Below, piece by piece: positions 1 to 11,590 of a DNA stretch of 39,082 bases. This stretch comes from Priapulus caudatus (lineage: Eukaryota; Priapulida; Priapulimorpha; Priapulimorphida; Priapulidae): positions 623,528 to 662,609 of the forward strand of contig NW_014577095.1 of the NCBI RefSeq assembly GCF_000485595.1, written 5' to 3'. Positions within the stretch are counted from its first letter, which is position 1; every line of letters starts with the position of its first letter. The position numbers and the translations under genes are program-made. Under the pieces are notes generated by a model. The model ran no database searches. It was not told where the DNA came from and saw only the letters and a program-made list of their open reading frames with translations.

Positions 1-885
1 TCCGGTATACCTGGGGAACATAGCCCCTATGATCCATATTTCTATTAAAATTATGTCTCTGGTGTTCTAATTTCTGTTTTGCTGTCATATAAATGTCATA
101 CGTAACAGTTTTTCCCCATGCTTATTCTCTTATTAGACTGATTTCTAAATATTGATATTGGGTGCAATGTCATTGTCGATGTTTACCCAATGTTCCTACT
201 GTGTCCCATTATTAGTATAGTAGTATGAATTAGTAGCACGATTTTACCCAGCGCAGCGGGTACCCGCAGCTAGTATATATATATGCGTATAAACACGCAC
301 ACAGGCACGCACGCACGCAAGCACACGCACACACACATACAAACGAGCCAAAAACAATACCCTCTGCTACACTTTGTGCGGAGGATAAATAGGAAACTTG
401 TTTGTAACAGCGAAATGGAATCGGTCATCTAGTTGTCGATCTATACACACTGTGTATGCCTTATACGTCCACGTTAGGTTACTTTTAGGTGAGGCTCATT
501 TATGCAGCCTAGGATTTCAGATGTACTCATTGTACTAATTGTATAATAATTGTATAATTGTGTTGTGAATATGAGCTATTGATGAATGGATGAAATAAAG
601 TTATCACGGAATATATTCTAGTTATGATCAACCCAACAAACTATAAGCTGTCACTTTGGTCAAACAATATGGAATTCACGGGCTATCAAGACTGTATGGG
701 CTATCAAGATGATATGTTTTGTATATATAAATAGCTATATGTACACAAAACAAAGACAAGTTTTGGTTGTCATAAAGCACAAAGCTGCACAAACAATAAA
801 CCGACCAGGCTCTCCGACGGTTACACGGTGTTGTTATCTATCGCCAACATAGTGTTAAGCGAGAAGGGAACTTGTGGCTACACAA
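1..885. other. Intergenic, no gene seen
   Basis: No long open frame or exon-like segment is visible here. A short imperfect CA/CG-rich microsatellite (repeats of GCACGCACGC and CACACA) lies at about 294-342. The rest is AT-rich single-copy-looking sequence. Confidence 0.6.
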
Positions 886-1809
886 ACAAAAGCCTCAGCT
901 ATAACACACACCGACAATGTTTGAAAATCGGATCTTGATATCTATTATGTTATTTATCTATTATGAACAAAGGCATTGGTGTTTTAAGCCTCGTCTACAC
1001 GACGAACCTTAACTCGAGGTTAGCGATTATGTAGCGTCTACACGACAACACCCGATAGCGATTATTACCGATTTATTATGCATGCGTGCGTGCGTGTGTG
1101 AGTGTGTGCGTGCGCGCGTGCCCAGGTACACGTTCGTGAGTTCGTGCGTGCGTGCGTGCGTGTGCACGTACACGTGCGTGCATGTGTGCGTGCGTGCATG
1201 AGTGTGTGCGTGCGCGCGTGCCCAGGTACACGTTCGTGAGTTCGTGCGTGCGTACGTGCGTGTGCACGTACACGTGCGTGCATGCGTGAGTGCGTACATG
1301 TGCGTGCGTGCGTCCGTGCGTGCATGTGCACGTACACGTACGTGCGTGCGCGCGTGTGCACGTACACGTGCGTGCGTGCGTGTGCACGTACACGTGCGTG
1401 CGTGCGTGTGTACACGTACACGTGCGTGCGTGCGTGTGTGCAGATACACGTGCGTGCGTGCGTGCGTGCATGCATGTGCACGTACACGTGCGTGCGTGCG
1501 CGCGTGCGCACGTACATGTGCGTGCATGAGTGTGTGCGTGCGTGTGCAAGTACACGTGCGTGCATGCGTGTGCACGTACACGTGCGTGCGTGTGCACGTA
1601 CACGTGCGTGCATGAGTGTGTGCGTGCATGTGCGAGTACGCGTGCGTGCGTGTGTACGTACATCGTACTAGTGCTGCCGCCTATCGTGGAGGTTAAGCTA
1701 ACTCGAGAGGTTCGTCGTGTAGACGTAGCTTTAGTTTTCATTAAAATCAAAAGGAAGCACAAGCAAAAGCATCGACTATAACACGCACCGACATGTTAAA
1801 AAATCGGAT
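886..1809. repeat. Composite repeat: direct repeats around an inverted repeat around a GTGC tract
   Basis: Outer direct repeats at about 886-933 and 1763-1809 share the blocks CTATAACAC, CACCGACA and AAAATCGGAT in the same orientation. Inside them, an inverted repeat pairs 992-1024 with 1697-1725 (core CGTCTACACGACGAACC against GGTTCGTCGTGTAGACG). A second partial copy of the left core is at 1034-1048. The inverted repeat encloses the alternating tract at about 1079-1660. The layout could be a mobile element that captured a minisatellite, or a minisatellite expanded inside an old element. No transposase frame is present. Confidence 0.6.
1079..1660. repeat. Alternating purine-pyrimidine minisatellite, Z-DNA prone
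   Basis: About 580 bp are made almost wholly of GTGC, GTGT, CACGTACAC and GTGCG steps, so purine and pyrimidine alternate nearly without break. The unit is about 20-24 bp and contains GTGCACGTACACGTGCG. Longer near-repeats occur too: the CCCAGGTACACGTTCGTGAG segment at about 1120-1140 recurs about 120 bp later. Such tracts are known to favour left-handed Z-DNA and replication slippage. Several frames on both strands stay open only because of the repeat; their Cys-Val-Arg or His-Ala-Arg-Thr products are not credible proteins. Confidence 0.9.
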
Positions 1810-4385
1810 TTTTTTAAATCTATTGTTTAGATAGATGTTTAGATATGTTGGTATTGAACAGTAAATACCGATATGTAGCATAAATGAACCCCAATTAAAC
1901 TGTATAGTAAGTAACGTTAAAAGCTGAAGCCAAACTAACATAAAATGTTACAACGGTAGGACCTATAACAACAATAGCGGCAGCAGAAGTTATACCAGCA
2001 ATAGCAGTATTAGTAGCAGCGGTGGCTGCAGAATTGATATCAGGAGTAGCCTAGTAGGGGCAGCAGAGGTTATTTTCGAAGTAGCAATAGTAATAGCAGC
2101 AATGTCGCAGGCACTCTGCAGGATTTGTTAATTACGGTACTTGTTGTTATCCCTTCACAATTTCGTCTTAAAAATAGCCGTGATTCTCAATTCATTTAGT
2201 TACCGTGAAAACGCTATTTGCACTGATAATTAAATAGCAAATCTCAAACGTGACTATCTGGCTATAAACGTACACAATGATCATGAACAACATTAACTCA
2301 TACTTTACCTTGATGCCGACTGCCATAAAAAGCAAGAAAGTTGCATGCCGCGTCAAGGATGCGAATGCTGTTCCAAAATTGGTCCGAAATGAAATACAAT
2401 TCCTCAATATTTTTCAATTGATATATTCAAACAAAACAACAAGGTTCAGGACGTACGAAACCAAGTATCAAATTGGTGTCAAAAAGTTAGAAAACGTGAT
2501 TCAGGATAACTCGTGATTACAATACGATAAAGGTCAGGCATATAGTTTTTAAAAGTAGGAATGTTCTGACAACCGTTCATGAGGAATAGATATATGCCCA
2601 GTCAAAGTCAATAGACTAAATTTACAAACATTCAGGTACGTTTGGGAGCAGATGTCGGAGAAATGTTCAATGAAACGGTGAGTCACATATGAGGAGGAAC
2701 TCGTGTCAATTTGACGATCATTTGATTTTGAGAATGAATTAATTCTACCAAATACTACACAGGCACCCATGATAATACCGCCTCTGAACCGAAGCGCATG
2801 CGGAACAGAAACCATTACAGTGGTTCACTGCCAAGTTGATCTGTCAAAATGTGTTGGCTGCACACTGTATAAATAACGTCCACAAAAACATTTTTGGTCA
2901 CTTTCGCTTCCTGCGTGAGGGTTCACTTAGCATCCCGTTAGCTTGTATATTTTCTTAATAACGCAATGATAACAATGAAAAAGTTCAAGCTCTATCTGTA
3001 TGTATTGCATTTATATTTGCCACGAGTGTGTGCATGTTTCTTTTCTAAGAGCAGGGCTTTCACTTGGGAAAACGTTTGGGTGTTTACAGAATGACAACAT
3101 TGCAGATCTCAGACCTGAGCGTAACAGTGCAATTTGGCTAATTTTTCACCTTGCATTTATCGTGCAGATGTTCGTGCTAAGGTCGGTCGCCCCAAACCCG
3201 TGCAACTCCACAAAAATTGTTTTACATGGGACTGAATGCCGATGCAGTCACTGAAAATTCCAACATAGAAAAGGTACATACAGGCACTTGTGCCAGGTCA
3301 GGTGATTTGATATAAGGCATGCAACCAACATCACCACCTGCACATCTACCTGACAATTTTTTAACGACTTATAAACACAGATGATAAATGTCTAGCAACC
3401 AAAAATATCACTGCGTTCACACTCGAATTCCTAACTAAATATTTATCGTGCATCTCATGCTTATTAAACCAGCATCCTACAGTGTAACACAGTTCACCTA
3501 TAAATATTGTGCCGTCAAATTATAACAGACCGTTTATGATGTGAATTACTGCAGCACAGTGATTAAACGAACGTTAAAATACATTTCCTAGCCACGTGCT
3601 TCACAACTTGTCGTCACGATATTTTTTTTATCTATAACGATATTGTACACTATTCTGTACGTGCTCTTCCGTAACACGTTAATTTTCTATACTGCACTAC
3701 AATAGCAATGTTTCTCTGACCACAAGATCCGTCTCTTGTCACGATGAGGTTTCACATGCGGAAATCTTCCTATAGGCAACATTATTTCCCGCAGTACATT
3801 CAATGACGGATCATAAACGATGTATCATACCATCAGAGGTAGAGAGTCTAACCTAGTCCTGATACCATGATACATGAATTTGGGCAAAAAGCGTGAATCG
3901 TAGCATGTTTTGCACAAAGGCATCCACGCTTTATCATGCATCCCTCACATTCGACAAATTGGGGGGAGATAAAGGGAGTTTCTTGTGGGTTTTTACACAA
4001 ATGAAGCAATACAAACATACAATGTATTGTAGAAACTGCTTCTTATAATGAAAGCTTGATGGCATCACTGAGGGCAAAGGCCACGACCGACATGCATGTC
4101 TGCGTACTCGACAAAGGAAATTCACCCCATGACATTGTCAACTTAGTAAAGGTTCATACGCGACAACAATGTACAAAAAAACAAGGTCTACTGGTGTCTA
4201 CTGGTGGTCTTTCTCTTAAACCTTTTGAGAGACATACCAGAAGACAGTACACTATCAAAATTAGAGATCGAGCATCTGACGGCTATACAAATGTATTACA
4301 ATAACCCATCTGCAATTCAGAAAAGTCCAGAAATGCACGGGAAGGCGCGATGTCTGATAACCCACGGCAGCGACGTCAGTAGCGA
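1810..4385. other. Intergenic, no gene recognised
   Basis: Only short open frames occur here, none with recognisable domains or a convincing splice pattern. The stretch at about 1963-2110 is an imperfect trinucleotide repeat of GCA, GTA and ATA steps. The lower part is downstream of MEMO1 on the minus strand and should contain its 3' UTR, but I found no canonical AATAAA for it close to the stop codon. Confidence 0.5.
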
Positions 4386-7300
4386 CTACTGCATGTTGAG
4401 GACTGCTGATGCGTAGCTGACTGATGAATCATTCAAGCTGGTGCACTGACTAGACTGTGCGTACTTGAGGAATCTCAGCGTCTGTCTCTGTCCATTAGTG
4501 TTGTTACGACGCAATGTATCAAGGGCCTGCATAAAATGGGAGGTGAACGTGTACAAGAGTCACCATAGTATTTCTTACATCACAGCTCATCAATGGCCTG
4601 AATGAAGCATGACTAGAAAGACGGCGTCAAGAAACGAGCATGCATGTATTGCACGACCTGTATAGACGTTTACTTTAGTCTCACAGCTGCATCAGAATAC
4701 AAGACAGAAGAAAATGTCTGTACATCTGTCAATGATAGGCAGCTGTTGTGTTTGTGTGAGAGCATGCATATTTGCACAAGGAGCAATTAAAACGTCTCTA
4801 AGAATATTTTTACGCAACTTTTCAAGGCGATCACGAACAGACGTGGTTGGTTCATACTGAGGCACTTTTTTCAAGCTGATGTGTCTCGAAACTTACATTA
4901 AGTAAGACTCCAATAGGGTGTCTTCCACATATAGTGTTTTGGTAGGTTTTCAGGTAGTCTGCAAAGCCAGTTGGATTGATCTTCTCTATAAAGTCCATTC
5001 CCTGTGAACACATGATAAAAATAATATTGTAGTGTCAAGGTGTAGTAAGTGTATACCATAACAACTAGTAAAATAAACTACTGCTCAGCAGTGTTATATA
5101 TTAACAGGTAATTATTGATGAATACTACAGATGTACTGTACACTACGGCTTGCTACCAAATTTCTCAGTAAGGGTTCTCACCATTCTGTCAAGATGCTCG
5201 ATGGACTGGTAGATCTCTCCACGGGACTGGTCATAGTGTGTATACCTGAATCTTCTGCCTGTAAAACTTGCAGCTGTACATGCCTGATATATGCTGTCGT
5301 TTCACTGTCACCACTCAAATTTCTCAGTGATTTATCAACAACGATTGTTGTTTAGAGCAATATAGACGAAAACGTACCTCACAATTGTCACTACACTCAC
5401 CCCAGTGGCAGAAATCCGAGGAGATGACGAATAGGTTTTCAGGATTGGCAAGGTAATGAGCAAAGATCTCCCCATACTCCTGTTCACGCTCCACAGGCAG
5501 AGATCCGACGAGCACTGGCACAATAGTGAATAACCCCGCATACCTGCCAAGTGCCCGAAAATGATGGTTACTAATATGTTAGTACCACATTCAATTCCCG
5601 ATACTTTCGAGAATAAGCTGGCTTCGTTAAATTATACTTAGACTCATATCTCGTAGGTAAGACCTATGGTATCACGGACCGTGATTCTGTGGACTTTTAA
5701 TGGGCAAACCACTCCGATCCACCAGAACTGACCTTAAACAAATATCATCTGAGACATGTCACCAAACAGCTCTGCCATGCAAAAACTATATATATCGAGT
5801 AGCATAACGATTTCTTGCATGCCACTCTAACAGGCACAACGTCCACTCAACTAGAACTGGCTTGGCAGGGTAAGGGGTCATTGTCCCCCAGTAAGGCAAT
5901 GCTCTATGAAACAAACGTCCACGCACATCAACTTTGGAAATTAATCAAACAAAGTAAGAACACAAATTCCCATTGCTGAATATTCCCAGATCAAGCCTCA
6001 CAAAAACCAAACCTGGATTCCTCTAGAACAGCCCATGATTATACATTGACGATTGCATTGTTCTACTCTAGCAGTTCTTTTTTGCTGTTAAATGCTCAAA
6101 AGTAGCAAAAGGACGATGGATGGTAAACAGCACTCCTTGACTATGTTATTCCATATGGGTCAATGCTGCACTACCGACTGCTCACACAATACCTTGACAT
6201 GACTTTTGCAATATAAGGCAACTGCATCTCAATGCTGTGTTCCTGTTCGTCTGTGGAGCGTGACATCATCTCAAATGAACCCGTCGCCTTGAGGTGATCA
6301 TAAACTGCAATTATGAAGCAGATGACAGTGAGCAACATCAAGGAATATGCAGGAATTATCACCAATTTTTCCATCTTCTTTTCTCATGACTTTTCTCTAT
6401 GTTGGAATTGGTGAAGGGCTCTACGGTCCAGTAGCTGGGGTGTGCTGTCATGATAGTAAGCATCCATATATGTTGCATAGGTGTTTGGATGTGCCTTTAT
6501 CTAATTTAACAATGACTGGACACAAACCAGGTGACGTCTTAGTCATGCCATTCCCCTACAATCCTCTTCATTTCGGATAGCTCAATCACTCTCCCTCTCC
6601 ATTCCCTTAACTGTCTCCCTTCCCTATACTTTTTGGCATGCACACCCTAAGCAAACCCCCTCGCTCTCGTTTTGCCATTTTTCTCACTCTCTCTTTTGCT
6701 CCCTGCTGTTTAATGACTACACTATGTGAATGGCTCAATGCATTACAGAACCTCACCCTTTCTCCCCCACATCATTTTACCCTTATCCTACCCCAATCTT
6801 CCAACTTACTTATTTACTAACTGACTTAATTACTAATTTACTTAGATAATGTAGCATCTTTCTACTTACCTTGCTGGTCAATGTTGAGATCATATATTGG
6901 AGTTTTGTAGGTAGAGCAGGATGACAGAGCACAACTAGAGAGGCGCACATGGTGTGATGGGCCAAGGATAAATACACGCTTCCTATACCAACAACAATTA
7001 TTATCAAGTTATCTACTGTGCTAATTATTAAATGATAACTATCTTGTGAATTTATCACAGAAAGAAAAATCGTACTTAAAGAAAATCCCAAACTAGAGCC
7101 CAACAACCTTTATCACTAGTATCAGCATATATTTAGTAGAATTCTGAGACTTCACCAGCCCTTAATACCTGCTTACAACACTTGACAACCACGATCACAA
7201 CTGACAGTGAATCAGTGACAACAACACACTTATACTAATGTGGCACACTCTACAATGCTATAGAGCTGTAACACATCGCTACACTAGCAATCTTTACCAT

Positions 7301-8261
7301 CCTCATTGAGATATAGTTATTGGTACTTACACACTGACTGGGTCAACCTGTCTGTAAGCAAAGGCAGAACATGCCCCACAGTATGTATAACCAGCGTGCC
7401 TGCAACAACCAAATGCACGATAAAAAAATGTGGTAGCAGAAGATTATTATTAAGAATAAATTAAGACTTGTCAATCTACTTCTGCTAATATGGTATTCAA
7501 AGACCTCAAGATAAATAGCTATACACCTTAGCTACTATGGTTAAAGAAATAAAACACAATAATACTGGTGATCGCCATTACAAGGTTTAGTACATTAATC
7601 ATTACATGGGTCCCCACTGCGTACTTACGGAGCTATAATAGCTCGGGCAGGGGAATGTGGTCCTGACGCCTTGTCCAGCCACTTCTGTAGTTGTTGTTCA
7701 AGTTCTCGAGCTGAAGATACAGAAACCGCATAGCTGTCAACGTTGCATCATCACCAAATCCTCCATCAGATAGAAACTTTGCTCCACTTACTAAATAATA
7801 AATAGCTATCACAGGAATGCCCCTTAAAGTTCTTCCTGGATAATTGAGTAAGGGAGAAAGTTGCATGTAAATCACTTTATCAGTACTTATAAATTATATC
7901 TCAACATACAGCTACTAAAATACGAGCCACATATTTAATTCAATATCAATATTCTATTCATTCAAATTCTCAGGTAATAATTCACACTGCAGAGGAAAAT
8001 CACAATGCAAGACAACTACTGTTATAATTTGCTACTCATATATAATCCTACACCATGTTGAGCGAGTTTATCTTTTCAGACAAAATTTGACTAAATTTTT
8101 CAAATCAGGATTTTAGCTATTTCACGGCAGTAATAATCGGTACTTACCAGAAATAAAACTTTAATTAAGTGAACGTCAACTTAAGTCATGTTATCTTCTG
8201 AAAAGAACTTACAATTGTCTGTGTACCAGGAGCCTGCATGCGTAGCTCTCCTGTTGCTCAT
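4386..8261 (-). CDS. MEMO1: MEMO1 homologue, complete, nine coding exons
   Basis: Minus-strand gene. Exons (high to low): 8261-8213, 7710-7629, 7399-7331, 6982-6870, 6304-6193, 5543-5401, 5258-5182, 5001-4897, 4526-4386. Each boundary has GT and AG, phases agree, and the total of 891 bases gives 296 residues plus stop; human MEMO1 has 297. The protein starts [16 protein letters not shown], close to the human start. Visible motifs are [10 protein letters not shown] (His45), [10 protein letters not shown] (His77), [17 protein letters not shown] (Asp185, His188) and ICGRHPIGV (Cys240). By alignment His45, His77 and Cys240 match human His49, His81 and Cys244, the metal ligands. Known of the family: a cytosolic protein of the extradiol-dioxygenase-like fold, first described as a mediator of ErbB2-driven motility and since reported to bind iron or copper. 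It should bind metal here, since all ligands are intact. Introns are about 150-650 bp. Confidence 0.96.
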
Positions 8262-8353
8262 GTCAGTATCAGTGTTCAGCACCTTGAGCTAATGTTTTCT
8301 TCCTTTACCTACAAGGTAATATATAAGTTATAACTAGAAATGGCAGTTGTCGC

Positions 8354-9118
8354 TAGTGATGGGAATCGGCTGGAATTTCATAATCGATTATCGGTTTCCC
8401 TTAACCGATCGATAATCGATTATAATCGGATAATCGGTTAATAATAGCATAGATTTAATTTAATCTTACTTTGTATATACAATTATACATAGCATTCAAT
8501 ATTATCATGTTTTATGATCATGTAGGCCTATTAACTCTGTGAAGGTTGCTGTATGTATATCAATGTCTGTTCCTATACAGTATTTAATCAATTTAAAAAG
8601 AAATGGTTTAAATGCCTTTACTAAAACATTAAAAGTTTTAAACAAACATGATCAAGACATGTTCTTTATTATAGTAAGTAAGTTGTTTGTGTTCTAATAG
8701 CTAGTGTAGGCTGTGTAGCCGAGTTAATGTCCTGCCAATGGAATATCCTCTCCAACATAATGTAACAAACAATACGGAGAGTAGAATCTCATCTACGGAT
8801 AACATCTGTGGGACAGTGTCAAACCCAAACAAAGACACTGTCCAATTTGTCCATGTCTTTAAGTACACTAGTACCGCTCTGCAATCAGACAGGACCTATG
8901 TTAACAGTGATTCATGAAGGTGTCCTCTGGACTACACACTGATGCACTTCTACTTCGCTACCAATACATGTCCATGTTGCGATTTAGTAATTTAAAAAAT
9001 AAAAATAAATTTTTTTTTGTATTTTTGATAATCGATTATTTGTTTTCATAATCGATTATCGAATTTGAGACTATAATCGATCGATTTTCGATTATAATCG
9101 ATCATCGGGACATCACTA
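8354..9118. mobile_element. Non-autonomous hAT-type transposon with 8-bp target duplication
   Basis: The element begins TAGTGATGGGAATCGG and ends ATCATCGGGACATCACTA, so the termini pair as TAGTGATG and CATCACTA, fitting the hAT terminal pattern. An identical 8-bp duplication, GTTGTCGC, flanks it at 8346-8353 and 9119-9126. Both ends carry clusters of ATAATCGATTAT palindromes. The 765-bp interior has no transposase frame, so it is a deletion derivative or MITE. It lies 93 bp upstream of the MEMO1 start codon. Confidence 0.88.
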
Positions 9119-9126
9119 GTTGTCGC

Positions 9127-9784
9127 CAACTACATGTATCCTCTGCGATCTAGTATGAATGAAATATCTCCGTAAGGACGTACAAGGTAGGTAAGTTTAC
9201 CAAGTCTGGTTGCGCTGGGTCAATTAGGGGCAGAGTTATAGAGCGGAAGGGAAAGTGTTTGCGGTGGCAGCGGCAGATAGACAGACATGAAACCATAGTA
9301 TCCCCGCCGACTTCGCCGCGGGGGATACAATTATGATATCCCAGTAGCTACACGTGCCTACTTTACTATGGTTTTGACAATATTGTAATTATTATATTAT
9401 GGCAGAATTTTGACAAGTTCTGCAGTGTGGCACTGCTCATCTAATGTCTGATGCTGCTCTTGCTGCTGCTTTCATTAATGCTTCTTCGCTACTGCCTTCA
9501 AGATAAATAAGGCGAGTGATCGGCGTAACAAAGCCAAGCAAGTGTGGCAAACAGACCAGGTTTGTGAACAGAATCACAAATGGACATATAAAACAAACAT
9601 ACTACAATGATGGGATGAAAACAATGCCATATTCTTACCATATTTGAGCAGTGGATAATGGATAAGTGTCAAAAAAGGGACATGGAAATTAACAAGCAGA
9701 TTCACAGCCATGTTTGCAGAGTAGCAACCATGTCCAGAAAGTATACAAAGCAGGGCAACTAGAGCTATGTATGTGATGTATATA

Positions 9785-9837
<53 letters not shown>

Positions 9838-10013
9838 AGAGTACCATAATAGAAAATTGCTATTATGGTACTCTTGATATATATAATCTTATTAATTCCA
9901 GATGCTTTTGACTAGTCCCTGCACAAACAACCCCTACAGGCACATAATATGATAGACTATGCGTTGAATTATGCGTTGGTGGTATGGTGCGATTTATTGC
10001 TCACCACCTACAC
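9127..10013. other. Intergenic with two hairpins, no gene
   Basis: A GC-rich hairpin at about 9299-9328 pairs GTATCCCC with GGGGATAC. A TA-dinucleotide tract (about 9778-9834) leads into a long perfect hairpin at about 9830-9882, where CAAGAGTACCATAATAG pairs with CTATTATGGTACTCTTG across a 7-base loop at 9853-9859. No coding region is seen. Confidence 0.6.
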
Positions 10014-10054
10014 CAGGGGTGGGCAAACTACGGCCCGCGGGCCGCATGCGGCCC
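10014..10054. mobile_element. hAT-like transposon terminus cut by the gap
   Basis: The sequence starts CAGGGGTGGGCAAACTACGG and continues as a CCCGCGGGCC-rich run up to the N gap. This CAGGGGTGGGCAAAC terminus is common among animal hAT elements. The other end cannot be seen, so length and target duplication are unknown. Confidence 0.5.
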
Positions 10055-10067
10055 NNNNNNNNNNNNN
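10055..10067. other. Assembly gap (13 N)
   Basis: Thirteen consecutive N mark a scaffold gap. Sequence immediately to the right starts the first copy of a segment that recurs, heavily altered by indels, at 16.4-19.2 kb. Confidence 1.
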
Positions 10068-10305
10068 CACCACTCCACCACAGAGTCACCGCAGTAGACG
10101 TTAGATGAGCGCTGTCGCTCTGCGGCACTTGTTATATTGAATCATTGACATTGAATGCTAAATAAATACGAAATTTATTTACTACCAAAGTATTAATGTT
10201 TCTATACTCTTTTTCACCTATTATTGCCGACAATTATTATTGCCGAATACACATACAACAGCTGCCATCTTTGTTTCTATGTTAAGAACAGTGTTCACTT
10301 GTTAT

Positions 10306-10743
10306 AAAAACATACTGTCTCTGTTCGTAACCGAGCTGTGTCATGCGAAATCACACAAAGACTGACAAAATTCTCACGTTCGCGAACCTTGCCCCGTAAT
10401 GTAAATGGCTGTCAGAATCGGGGCTATATAGACTGGGACTCACTCCCACCTCGATTACCCATCGAGTGACTAAGCTAAGCCGAGAGGTGGGAGCGAGTGC
10501 CAATCTATGGACTATAGGCGGCGCACTGCTTTCCAACTCCCGTAGAACCTCGCCATTGGAACGTTGCAAAAACGTTGCAGCGTTGCGGCGCAAGAATGAG
10601 GTCACGAAGAGCGCCGGTAGGTGTTTCCTGATTCTGACAGCCATTTACATTACGGGCTAAGGTTCGCGAACGCGAGAATTTCGTCAGTCTTTGTGTGATT
10701 TCGCGTGACACAGCTCGGTTACGAACAGAGACAGTATGTTTTT
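10306..10743. mobile_element. Foldback element with ~115-bp inverted arms
   Basis: Left arm 10306-10420 and right arm 10630-10743 are inverted copies (shared blocks: ACATACTGTCTCTGTTCGTA, TCACACAAAGACTGAC, GTAATGTAAATGGCTGTCAG). A smaller inverted repeat lies in the spacer: ACTCACTCCCACCTC at 10438-10452 against GAGGTGGGAGCGAGT at 10484-10498. There is no coding capacity. It looks like a foldback or MITE-type element. A clear target duplication was not seen. Confidence 0.75.
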
Positions 10744-10979
10744 CGTGGAAATGTAAAGAGGACGTATCATCCGTATCCATATACTCTGTTTATACACGAG
10801 TAATGGGGCGCATTGCATGCCGGGATGAGCTGCTGCCGGCCTCCGGGCTCCGTTTCGAGGCATGCCAAGCCAAGCACGATGCGCGCGGGCATGACGTCAC
10901 GCACACACGACTACAGCAATCGATCGAAAGTAGCGCCGTTAGGGATTTTCGGATGATACGTCCTCTTTACATTTTCACG
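10744..10979. repeat. Second inverted repeat, 30-bp arms
   Basis: CGTGGAAATGTAAAGAGG (from 10744 to about 10773) is inverted at 10950-10979 as CCTCTTTACATTTTCACG. It directly abuts the right arm of the preceding foldback. The enclosed 176 bp are GC-rich. The segment at about 10917-11020 is related to one at about 20445-20555, which lacks the noisy indels of copy 2. Confidence 0.65.
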
Positions 10980-11384
10980 GAGAGAACATTTCCTGCAGGA
11001 TTTCACGAGATATATCTGGCGGGAGTAGGTAAGAACAAAGGCCAAAGTTATAATTCGAACAAGTGAACATTTATGTACACATAGATACCAAGATGGAAGC
11101 GGTTGGATGTGTTTTCGTTCTGTGATCGTGTGAAATGAAGCGAGCGTCGAACAAATTTTTCGATCCCGCTTTCTTACCTGCTCTCTTATTCATGTTGTTT
11201 GTGCACGCAGCACAGGGCGGGCGTGCGGTGTACTTGTGTCTCTGCTTGTGTGTTGCAGATGAGCATTTGACTGGCATTTACAGGTGATTATAGGCAAAAT
11301 AGAGTAGAGAAACATTGAGACTTTGGTACATTTCGTGTTTATTTACCATTATTTTTTTTATTGAGACGTTCCAAGTGCCTGTGG

Positions 11385-11472
11385 CTGTGGCTATATATAT
11401 GCCCGGCAGCCGGGCACGGTCTTCGATTTCCTAAATGCCCAGCAGTTCCTAACCCTAACCCTAACCCTAACC
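11385..11472. repeat. CCCGGC-rich element end joined to interstitial telomere repeat
   Basis: GCCCGGCAGCCGGGCACGG followed by TTCGATTTCCTAAATGCCC is the terminal repeat found inverted at 19974-20050 and 38953-39012, and in noisy form at about 18230-18300. It runs into three and a half CCCTAA units (11450-11472), which are (TTAGGG)n on the other strand. Since repeat-rich unique sequence continues on both sides, this is interstitial and not a chromosome end. Confidence 0.7.
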
Positions 11473-11590
11473 CAAGGCTCGACACTAACTTTTTTTTTCA
11501 GTGGCCCGATCGGGCCACCAAAATCATTGATTTTCAATTTTTGGTGGCCCGAAAATGAAATCTGGTGGCCCGAAAAAACAACAAAGAAAA
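11473..11590. mobile_element. Left end of a CAAGGCTCGACACTA transposon
   Basis: The terminus CAAGGCTCGACACTAAC is followed by repeats of GTGGCCCGATCGGGCCACC and GGTGGCCCGAAAA. The inverted partner TAGTGTCGAGCCTTG ends at 19933 beside copy 2. Here only the left part of the element appears to be present, continuing as AT-rich sequence without a transposase frame. Confidence 0.6.

Noticed and set aside
1079-1660. CRISPR array suggested by regular repeats
   Set aside because: Repeat units abut without unique spacers and the host is an animal.
1027-1781. Several open frames of 80-228 codons with Cys-Val-Arg or His-Ala-Arg-Thr repeats
   Set aside because: They exist in most frames of the GTGC minisatellite because it lacks stop words; there are no domains or splice signals.
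4692-4874. Minus-strand frame that might be an extra MEMO1 exon
   Set aside because: It lies between two exons that join in phase and align end to end with human MEMO1, so no residues are missing.
11450-11472. Chromosome end suggested by (CCCTAA)n
   Set aside because: Only about three and a half units, inside transposon ends, with ordinary sequence on both sides.
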